A stretch of 64,000 nucleotides of DNA from Kibdelosporangium sp. MJ126-NF4. Lineage in GTDB: Bacteria; Actinomycetota; Actinomycetes; Mycobacteriales; Pseudonocardiaceae. A model generated the notes under the pieces. It saw only the letters and a program-made list of their open reading frames with translations. It was not told the origin of the DNA and made no database searches. Made by a program: the position numbers and the translations under genes. Shown here in pieces: positions 58,143 through 64,000 of this stretch. Each line of letters begins with the position of its first letter. The stretch's first letter is position 1. The DNA lies in NCBI RefSeq assembly GCF_000826545.1, contig NZ_CDME01000011.1, positions 1,688,657 to 1,752,656 of the forward strand. The letters run 5' to 3'.

Positions 58143-58232
58143 GCAACCAATGTGGCCTTCGGTGCACGAGACGCACCGAAGGCCGCCTTGGTTGCACTCG
58201 GCCACGGATGCACCGAAGGCCACATTGGTTGC
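58143..58232 (+). repeat. Three 23 bp units GCACCGAAGGCC-NNN-TTGGTTGC
   Basis: Units lie at 58143-58165 (reverse), 58173-58195 and 58210-58232 (forward). The first and third are exact reverse complements and the second differs by 3 bases in the middle (GCC instead of ACA). The cluster lies in the gap after the sugar dehydrogenase gene. Related, degenerate units occur at 37749-37798. They could form a stable stem when transcribed. Confidence 0.75.
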
Positions 58233-58245
58233 ACGAGAACCGGGG

Positions 58246-58818
58246 TTAGGAGGGGGCGCGTTCGTCGAGTAGGCCGTCGACGATCAGCCGGGTGGCGCGC
58301 TGGATGTCGAGTTGGGGGAGCGGCCGGGTGAGCACCTCGGCGATCAGCCCGTCCAGGCAGGCGAGCAGGATCCGGGCGTGTCCCTCGGCGTCGGGTGAGC
58401 CGAGCCGGTCCAGCCAGCGCCCGCCGAGCTGCCAGTAGCGCACCGACCAGCCGAGGATCTGGTCGGCGATCTCCGGCCGCCACGCCGCTTCGAGGAAGAT
58501 CGCGCGCCGGGCCAGCGTCAGCTCCCTGGCCTGCTCGGTCATGTAGAGCACCATGTCGGTCAGCCGACGGGCGAACGCCTCGCGGTCGACGACACCCTCG
58601 ACCCGGCCGAGCAGGTCGGCCAGCAGTGACTGCTCGGTCTTCACCAGGTGGCCGAGCACGCCCTGGATCAGCGCGTCACGGGTGCGGAAGTGGTTGGACG
58701 TGCTGCCCTTCGGCAACTCGGCGGCGGTGTCGACCGACAAGTGGGTGAGCGCCCGCGGCCCGCCCCTCGCCAGCACGGAGACGGCCCCGATCAGGATCTC
58801 GTTACGGCGCGTAGGCAC
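58246..58818 (-). CDS. TetR family regulator next to SDR
   Basis: A 190-residue TetR. GTG 58818 is favoured since the -10 box TACTAT (58830-58825) is 6 nt upstream; a GTG at 58836 extends the frame. The DNA-binding domain is PTRRNEILIGAVSVLARGGPRALTHLSVDTAAELPKGSTSNHFRTRDALIQGVL. It is divergent from the SDR gene across an 87 bp gap that contains an inverted repeat, and is likely its repressor. Confidence 0.87.
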   Translation of the reverse strand: MPTRRNEILIGAVSVLARGGPRALTHLSVDTAAELPKGSTSNHFRTRDALIQGVLGHLVKTEQSLLADLLGRVEGVVDREAFARRLTDMVLYMTEQARELTLARRAIFLEAAWRPEIADQILGWSVRYWQLGGRWLDRLGSPDAEGHARILLACLDGLIAEVLTRPLPQLDIQRATRLIVDGLLDERAPS

Positions 58819-58842
58819 CTGTGAATAGTACTGCACATGTAG

Positions 58843-58862
58843 TTTTCGATCACGTCCGAAAA
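58843..58862. promoter_or_regulatory. Inverted repeat TTTTCG-N8-CGAAAA
   Basis: TTTTCG (58843-58848) and CGAAAA (58857-58862) are exact reverse complements 8 bp apart in the TetR/SDR divergent gap. It is a reasonable TetR operator candidate. Confidence 0.5.
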
Positions 58863-58905
58863 ACCATGCCAGCCTCTGTCAGGGTTCGGCCGCATCGTTG
58901 ACGTC

Positions 58906-59823
58906 ATGAACGCGGATCTGAGTGGCAAGGTGGCGGTGGTCGCGGGCGGGACCCGCGGTGCGAGCAGGGCGATCGCGGTGGAGTTGGGGCGTGCGGGCGC
59001 GTTCGTGTACGTCACGGGCCGAAGTTCGGACGGCACGCGTTCCGAGGTCGACCGCCCGGAGACGATCGAGCAGACCGTCGAGCTGATCGAGCAGGCGGGC
59101 GGCAAAGGCGTGCCGATCAGGGTCGACCACCTCGAACGCGACCAGGTCGCCGGGCTGGCGCAGCGGATCGACCGGGAGCGCGGTCGGCTGGACATCCTCG
59201 TCGACGGCATCTGGGGCGGCGACAACTACATCGGCTGGGGCAAGGCGGTCTGGGAGCAGCCGCTGGACGAGACACTGCGGATGATCCGGCTCGGCATCGA
59301 CGCGCACGTCATCACCAGCCACTTCCTGTTCCCGCTGGTCATCCGCAACCCAGGCGGCCTGGTCGTGGAGATGACCGACGGCACCGCCGAGTACAACGCG
59401 AAGTACCGCAAGGACACGTCGCTGGGGTTCTACCTGGCGAAGGCCGCGTCGCACCCGCTGGCGATCGGGGAGGCCTACCAGACCAGGGAGCACGGCACCA
59501 CAGTGGTCGCGATGACTCCGGGGTGGCTGCGGTCGGAGGCGATGCTGGACGCGTTCGGTGTGACCGAGGAGAACTGGCGGGACGCGCTGAAGGCACAGCC
59601 GTACTTCGCGATCTCGGAGACGCCGACGTTCACCGGTCGCACGGTCGCGGCACTGGCGGCAGACCCGGACAGGGCACGGTTCTCCGGTCAGACGCTCAAC
59701 AGCGGCCAGCTGGCCAAGATCTACGAGGTCGACGATGTGGACGGCAGCAGGCCGGACGGATGGCGCTACGTCGACGAGGTGCAGGAGCAGGGCAAGGACC
59801 CGGACACCACTGGTTATCGGTGA
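58906..59823 (+). CDS. SDR family oxidoreductase
   Basis: A 305-residue short-chain dehydrogenase from ATG 58906. Cofactor loop: VAVVAGGTRGASRAIAVELGRAGAFVYVTGRS. It has the adenine-ring segment GVPIRVDHLERDQVAGLAQRI, DILVDGIWGG in place of the usual NNAG, and GFYLAKAASHPLAIGEAY with the catalytic Lys; the Tyr of YxxxK is YLAKA. The extended C-terminal part continues to KDPDTTGYR. The substrate is unknown. Confidence 0.88.
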   Translation: MNADLSGKVAVVAGGTRGASRAIAVELGRAGAFVYVTGRSSDGTRSEVDRPETIEQTVELIEQAGGKGVPIRVDHLERDQVAGLAQRIDRERGRLDILVDGIWGGDNYIGWGKAVWEQPLDETLRMIRLGIDAHVITSHFLFPLVIRNPGGLVVEMTDGTAEYNAKYRKDTSLGFYLAKAASHPLAIGEAYQTREHGTTVVAMTPGWLRSEAMLDAFGVTEENWRDALKAQPYFAISETPTFTGRTVAALAADPDRARFSGQTLNSGQLAKIYEVDDVDGSRPDGWRYVDEVQEQGKDPDTTGYR

Positions 59824-60779
59824 CGGTCCCACATTCGCCGTGCGGCGTCCGCGAACGCGGCCCGCACGGCCTCGGGCGCGACGATCTCCACCTCGGTGCC
59901 CAGCGCGAGCAACTGCCCGGCGGCGATGTCCGGGCGTTCCAGGCCCAGTTCGACCTCGCTCCAGCCGTCCGGGCCGGGCGGCTTGACCTGGGCGAGTGCC
60001 TGCGAGGCCGCGTCGGCGTCCAGCACGGATGGCAGCGCGCGCACGCCGGTCGGGCTGAGCCGGACCGTGACCGCGACCTGCTGCAGCGACCGCTCGAACT
60101 GGGCCGACGACTGCTCCCACCAGCTCGCGAGGTCGAAGTCGGTCGGCCGGTCGAACCGCCCGTCGAGCTCCGTCACCCCGGTGATCCGGCTGACCCGGTA
60201 GGTCCGGACACTGCCGTCGGTGCGTGCCACGAGGTACCAGACGCCCGCCTTGAGCACGAGCCCGAGCGGGTCGAGGACGCGCTCGACCGTGCGTTCGCCA
60301 CGGCCGTACGTGACACGGACCTGGTGTTGCTCCCACACCGCACGTGCCACTTCCGCGAGGTACTCCACCTCGTCCGCGCGTTTGAACCAGCCGGGGGCGT
60401 CGAGGTGGAAACGCTGGGCGACGTGCTGGGCCTGGTCGCGCAGCGATACCGGGAGCGTCGCGGAGACCTTCGCGTGCGCGGCGGACACGGCTGTGCCGAG
60501 GCCGAGGTCGGCCAGTGCCCGTGGCACGCCCATCGCGAAGATCGCGACCGCCTCGCGTGAGGTCAGGCCGTCCAGCCTGGTGCGCCAGCCGTCGACCAGC
60601 CGGACACCGCCGCCGCGGCCCGGCTCGGTCCAGATCGGGACGCCGGTGGCCTGCAGGGTGGCGACGTCCCGGTGCATGGTGCGCTCGGACACCTCCAGCG
60701 CGGCGGCCAGTTCGGCGATGGTCGCGCTGCGCCTGCTCTGCAGGGTGAACAACAGTGCCACCAGGCGTTCGGCTCGCAT
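59814..60779 (-). CDS. WYL-domain HTH regulator
   Basis: A 321-residue regulator. ATG 60779 lies 7 nt after -10 box TATGCT (60792-60787), giving a leaderless mRNA; the long open frame upstream is not credible. The N-terminal winged helix is MRAERLVALLFTLQSRRSATIAELAAALEVSERTMHRDVATLQATGVPI. The WYL region contains YGRGERTVERVLDPLGLVLKAGVWYLVARTDGSVRTYRVSRI. It ends in the WCX-like C-terminal domain. Its last 10 bp overlap the SDR stop. Confidence 0.9.
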   Translation of the reverse strand: MRAERLVALLFTLQSRRSATIAELAAALEVSERTMHRDVATLQATGVPIWTEPGRGGGVRLVDGWRTRLDGLTSREAVAIFAMGVPRALADLGLGTAVSAAHAKVSATLPVSLRDQAQHVAQRFHLDAPGWFKRADEVEYLAEVARAVWEQHQVRVTYGRGERTVERVLDPLGLVLKAGVWYLVARTDGSVRTYRVSRITGVTELDGRFDRPTDFDLASWWEQSSAQFERSLQQVAVTVRLSPTGVRALPSVLDADAASQALAQVKPPGPDGWSEVELGLERPDIAAGQLLALGTEVEIVAPEAVRAAFADAARRMWDRHR

Positions 60780-60787
60780 GCCGGACA

Positions 60788-60821
60788 GCATACTACGAGC
60801 CGAACTATGTTCGTAGTATGC
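60788..60821. promoter_or_regulatory. 11 bp perfect inverted repeat at WYL promoter
   Basis: GCATACTACGA (60788-60798) and TCGTAGTATGC (60811-60821) are exact reverse complements with a 12 bp spacer, inside which CGAAC-TAT-GTTCG (60801-60813) forms a second dyad. The left arm covers the -10 box of the WYL gene. This is strong evidence for autoregulation and perhaps for a second target. Confidence 0.72.
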
Positions 60822-61432
60822 CTCTCCGGGAGGAGGTGTGCGTGGGTGGCGGATGCCGGAACAGTGTCGGGGGTACGGCCGAAGGCGTTGCGTGCACCGG
60901 GCTACCCCGGCTTGGGCGACAAAATCCGTCAAACCGGTGGGGCGTAGACGGAAGCGGTGTTCCGTCGGTCGAATGATGGTGGCCTTGCCCGAATTCGGCC
61001 ACGTGACGCGGTGGTGCGCGCCGGATTTCGCTCGATATGCACTCTCGGGTGACGTTGTCAATACCGGTGTTGGGGTGTCCGATGTGGACCTGCATTGTGC
61101 GTGGCGGAATTTGCCGGATTTTCGGTGACTGGTCGGCGCGATCCGTCTGGTCACGGACGAATCGGACACCGTCCGATGTGATCTTCATTGCTGGAGCCAA
61201 ACGATCACGCTCGTTCGTGCGCAGTCGTGTCGCTTCAGGCGTTTGAGGACGGTGTGGTGATGGGCTGTTTCTTTGCGCCACAAGCCTTCTCGTTGCACAG
61301 CGAGCACCGCGTGGTGCTGCGGGAAGCTGACTATGCGGCCACACCTGGCATCCGCGCGTAACGCGTTGCTCCGTACCGGTGGAGTGTTGCTGCGCTGCGT
61401 AATCGCTCCTGGTCCAGGGTGATCTGTAAGCT

Positions 61433-61476
61433 CGTCACAATGCTTTTGTCGGACCCCGGGGGTAGCGTTTGTGACG
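61433..61476. promoter_or_regulatory. Inverted repeat CGTCACAA ... TTGTGACG before egtA
   Basis: CGTCACAA (61433-61440) and TTGTGACG (61469-61476) are exact reverse complements separated by 28 bp, 22 bp before the egtA start. Between them is a G+C-rich stretch ending in GGGGGTAGCGT, which could be a -10-type region. It could be a bivalent operator or an extended stem. Confidence 0.4.
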
Positions 61477-61498
61477 GTTGAATCGAAGGAGCGCAACC

Positions 61499-62737
61499 GT
61501 GACCATACTGCGAGACGCCCCCATCGACGGGCCGGAGTTCCGCCCGTTGCGTGAGCGGGTGGAGGCCGAGGCCTACGTGGCGTCGGTCTGTTTCAAACAC
61601 GGCCCACCGAGACTGATCGGTGTCGAGCTCGAATGGACAGTCCACCACACCGACGACCCCCAGCGTCAGCTGGATGCCGCTGTGCTTTCCGGAGCACTCG
61701 GCGATCACGCGCCACGCACACTGCGCGCCGACAGTCCCCAGAATTCCCTGCCAGGTGGCTCACCGCTCACCGCCGAGCCAGGCGGTCAGGTCGAGATCTC
61801 GGCTCAGCCGGAGGATTCCCTGACCAGCCTCTACGCCACCGTCACGGCGGACACCGAATATCTCGCCGGGTTGCTCGCTGCCCGCGGCCTGACCATGGGC
61901 ACGTCGGCGATCGATCCATATCGGACACCGCAGCGCGTGCTCGAGACTCCTCGCTACCTGGCGATGGAGAAGGCGTTCGAGCCGCTCGGCAGCCACGGCA
62001 TCACCATGATGTGCAGCACCGCGGGCTTCCAGGTCTGTGTGGACGCGGGCGAGCGCAAGGACCACGCCGTGCGCTGGCACGCCGCGCACGCGCTCGGTCC
62101 GCCCTTATGCGCACTGTTCGCCAACTCACCGCAGATGCTCGGCCACCGCAACGGGTGGGCGTCCAACCGGCTGCACACAGTGCTGGGCACGGATCCGGCC
62201 AGGACGTACCCGAGTGAGATCACCGACGACCCGGCAACGAGCTGGGCGCGTCGCGTGCTCGACACGCCGCTGCTGTGCCTGCGTAACGACGGCGGCTGCT
62301 GGGACGCGCCGCCCGGCGTGACGTTCGCCGACTGGATCGCCGGGGTGGCCGACCTCGGCAGAGAACCGACGATCGCCGACCTCGACTACCACATCTCCAC
62401 CCTGTTCCCGCCGGTCCGGGCGCAGGGCTACCTGGAGATCCGCTACATCGACGCCCAGCAGGGCGACCGCTGGCTCACCCCGGCGGCGCTGCTCGTCGCC
62501 CTGCTCAGCCAGGCCGACAAGGTGATCGACATCTGCGCGCCCGTCGCGGGCGACTGGCTCACCGCCGCGCGCGACGGACTGCGTGATCCCGAACTGGCCC
62601 GCGTGGCGGCCAGTCTCGCGGAGGTCGGCCTCGGGGCGCTCGGCGTCACCGGGCTGACACCGGACCTGGCACGGAAGGTGACCAGCGACATCGAACACAG
62701 GCTGCACAGGTCGACCGACGGGAGGAACCAGGGATGA
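61499..62737 (+). CDS. egtA: EgtA, glutamate-cysteine ligase of ergothioneine synthesis
   Basis: A 412-residue ATP-dependent ligase that joins glutamate and cysteine to give gamma-glutamylcysteine, the sulfur donor for EgtB. GTG 61499 has GAAGGAG 8 nt upstream; TTG 61478 is the longer alternative. The GCS fold is seen in GVELEWTVHHTDD, PLTAEPGGQVEISAQPED, TMMCSTAGFQVCVDAGERKDHAVRW and GYLEIRYIDAQQGDRW. It overlaps egtB by 4 nt (ATGA). Confidence 0.93.
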   Translation: MTILRDAPIDGPEFRPLRERVEAEAYVASVCFKHGPPRLIGVELEWTVHHTDDPQRQLDAAVLSGALGDHAPRTLRADSPQNSLPGGSPLTAEPGGQVEISAQPEDSLTSLYATVTADTEYLAGLLAARGLTMGTSAIDPYRTPQRVLETPRYLAMEKAFEPLGSHGITMMCSTAGFQVCVDAGERKDHAVRWHAAHALGPPLCALFANSPQMLGHRNGWASNRLHTVLGTDPARTYPSEITDDPATSWARRVLDTPLLCLRNDGGCWDAPPGVTFADWIAGVADLGREPTIADLDYHISTLFPPVRAQGYLEIRYIDAQQGDRWLTPAALLVALLSQADKVIDICAPVAGDWLTAARDGLRDPELARVAASLAEVGLGALGVTGLTPDLARKVTSDIEHRLHRSTDGRNQG

Positions 62738-64000
62738 CGGCGTTCGGCGAGCTCGACACGGAGACACTGCGCGACCGGGTCGCCCGGCAACTGACCCGCT
62801 CGCGCGCCCGCAGCACCGCGTTGACCGACGCGGTGGACGACGACGACCTGGTCCGTCAGCACTCCCGACTGATGTCCCCGCTGGTCTGGGACTACGCGCA
62901 CATCGGCAACCAGGAGGAGCTGTGGCTCGTCCGGGACGTCGGCGGCCGTGAGCCGGTGCGCGAGGACATCGACAACATGTACGACGCGTTCCAGAACGCG
63001 CGGGTCGACCGGCCATCGCTTCCGCTGCTCTCCCCGGGCGAGACCCGCTCGTACGTTCGGGAGGTGCGCGACAAGGTGATGGACGTGCTGGCCAGCACGC
63101 CGCTGGAAGGCCGCAGACTGGTCGAGAACGCGTTCGCGTTCGGCATGATCGTGCAGCACGAGCAGCAGCACAACGAGACCATGCTGGCCACGCACCAGCT
63201 GCGCAGCGGTGCCCCGGTGCTGCACGCCCCGCTGCCGCCCGCGCCGCCCGGTCCGGTGGTGAACCGGGAGATCCTCGTCCCCGCGGGGCCGTTCACCATG
63301 GGGACCTCGGTCGAGCCGTGGGCGCTGGACAACGAGCGTCCCGCGCACCAGGTGCAGGTGGACGCGTTCGTCATCGACAAGTACCCGGTGACCAACGCGA
63401 TGTACCTGGAGTTCGTCGACTCCGGCGGCTACGACCAGCCGCGGTGGTGGAGCGAGGAAGGCTGGGCCTACCGGCAGAAGGCGTCGCTGGTCGCGCCCCG
63501 GTTCTGGGTGCGCGACGGGAACCGCTGGCTGCGTGACTGCTTCGGCGTGGTGGAGCCGCTCGTGCCCGACGAGCCGGTGGTGCACGTCTGCTTCCACGAA
63601 GCCGAGGCGTTCGCCGCGTGGGCGGGCAAACGGCTGCCCACCGAGACGGAGTGGGAGAAGGCGGCCCGCTTCGACCCGTCGACCGGACGCTCACGCCGTT
63701 ACCCGTGGGGCGACGAGGATCCCGTGCCCGAGCACGCCAACCTGGGTCAGGCGCACCTGCGCCCGGCGCGGATCGGCGCGTACCCGCTCGGTGAGTCGCC
63801 GCTGGGCGTCGCCCAGCTGATCGGCGACGTGTGGGAGTGGACGAGCAGTGACTTCCACGCCTACCCCGGGTTCGTGGCGTTCCCGTACCAGGAGTACTCC
63901 GAGGTGTTCTTCGGGGCCGACTACAAGATGCTGCGCGGTGGGTCGTTCGGCGCGGACGCTGCGGCCTGCCGCGGCACGTTCCGCAACTGGGACTACGCGA
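62734..64000 (+). CDS. egtB: EgtB, hercynine oxygenase/sulfoxide synthase, 5' part
   Basis: The frame from ATG 62734 runs to the right edge without a stop, so at least 422 residues are seen and the end lies outside the window. It is a non-heme iron enzyme that links gamma-glutamylcysteine to hercynine. The DinB-like N-terminal domain holds the iron ligands WDYAHIGNQEELWL and HEQQHNETML. The FGE-sulfatase domain follows: VPAGPFTMGTSVEPWALDNERPAHQVQVDAFVIDKYPVTNAMYLEF, RLPTETEWEKAAR, IGDVWEWTSSDF and LRGGSFGADAAACRGTFRNWDY. Only the extreme C-terminus appears to be missing. Confidence 0.94.
   Translation, partial: MTAFGELDTETLRDRVARQLTRSRARSTALTDAVDDDDLVRQHSRLMSPLVWDYAHIGNQEELWLVRDVGGREPVREDIDNMYDAFQNARVDRPSLPLLSPGETRSYVREVRDKVMDVLASTPLEGRRLVENAFAFGMIVQHEQQHNETMLATHQLRSGAPVLHAPLPPAPPGPVVNREILVPAGPFTMGTSVEPWALDNERPAHQVQVDAFVIDKYPVTNAMYLEFVDSGGYDQPRWWSEEGWAYRQKASLVAPRFWVRDGNRWLRDCFGVVEPLVPDEPVVHVCFHEAEAFAAWAGKRLPTETEWEKAARFDPSTGRSRRYPWGDEDPVPEHANLGQAHLRPARIGAYPLGESPLGVAQLIGDVWEWTSSDFHAYPGFVAFPYQEYSEVFFGADYKMLRGGSFGADAAACRGTFRNWDYA

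Larger units (their letters stand above)
60780..61498. other. Gene-free stretch between WYL regulator and egtA
   Basis: No supported coding frame. It holds the WYL-gene palindrome at 60788-60821, then about 600 bp that is less G+C rich than the genes and lacks coding periodicity by eye. The 8 bp inverted repeat at 61433-61476 lies close to the egtA start and may be part of the egtA promoter. Confidence 0.65.

Noticed and set aside
58143..58232. CRISPR array
   Set aside because: Only three 23 bp units, one inverted, with unequal gaps of 7 and 14 bp and no cas gene in the window.
60805..61344. 179-codon minus-strand frame in the gap before egtA
   Set aside because: His/Arg/Pro-rich, no domain, no ribosome site and no coding-type third-base pattern.

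Overview
The window is about 70 percent G+C, densely packed, with many GTG starts, 1-8 nt gene overlaps and strong third-position G/C. It carries F420-type oxidoreductases, many TetR/MarR/WYL/HxlR regulators, ECF sigma factors, a pair of P450s, ergothioneine genes and a DasR-type operator. All this points to a soil actinomycete, most likely of the order Pseudonocardiales; that placement is inference from gene content, not a match to a named genome. Layout: 1-3.9 kb holds the 5' part of a secreted DUF4360 protein, a chitin-active AA10 monooxygenase with a DasR-type (dre) operator over its -10 box, a DUF305 lipoprotein, a STAS protein, a TMEM175-type channel and a DUF2007 protein. 3.9-13.0 kb is a mixed accessory stretch: two NmrA-like reductases, an MFS exporter behind a large perfect inverted repeat, a HAD-Nudix fusion, a terpene-cyclase-like protein, an S33 peptidase, an LLM oxidoreductase, a MarR regulator and a secreted EEP hydrolase. 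13.1-14.8 kb is the most unusual structure: a DUF222/HNH endonuclease gene bracketed by two ~200 bp repeats in opposite orientation, with a third solo copy at 37.5 kb. 14.8-17.5 kb has a low-G+C secreted-repeat lipoprotein divergent from an ECF sigma/anti-sigma pair, with a consensus CRP/GlxR-like site between them. 17.5-27.3 kb is an aerobic benzoyl-CoA module: boxC, boxB, benzoate-CoA ligase-like gene and a hypothetical gene on the plus strand, facing a five-gene LivKHMGF-type ABC importer on the minus strand. boxA and boxD are not present. 27.4-37.5 kb is a purine-to-allantoate catabolic operon (OHCU decarboxylase, HIU hydrolase, uricase, three xanthine dehydrogenase subunits, guanine deaminase, AzgA-like permease, a GGCT-like protein, allantoicase) divergent from a PucR regulator; allantoinase is missing. 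38-47.4 kb has an orphan SsuA-like lipoprotein, a P450 divergent from TetR, a TetR-STAND pair, an ECF42-like sigma with its DGPF partner, a MocA-type oxidoreductase and an HxlR/NmrA pair. 47.4-48.2 kb has cysteine-poor alternative ribosomal proteins S14, L31 and L32. 48.2-58.1 kb has a membrane protein, an orphan response regulator, a TetR/P450 pair, a frameshifted MFS gene, a lipoprotein, an APH-fold kinase, an AcnR-like TetR and a large secreted CBM-FN3-sugar dehydrogenase-PEBP protein. 58.1-64 kb has three 23 bp repeats, a TetR/SDR pair, a WYL regulator under a large palindrome, a ~650 bp gene-free stretch, and egtA with the start of egtB running off the end. How parts work together: the box genes would activate and epoxidise benzoate imported by the Liv-type system; the purine operon would salvage nitrogen from guanine/xanthine via urate to ureidoglycolate plus urea; and most accessory genes sit beside a divergent regulator with a visible palindromic operator.
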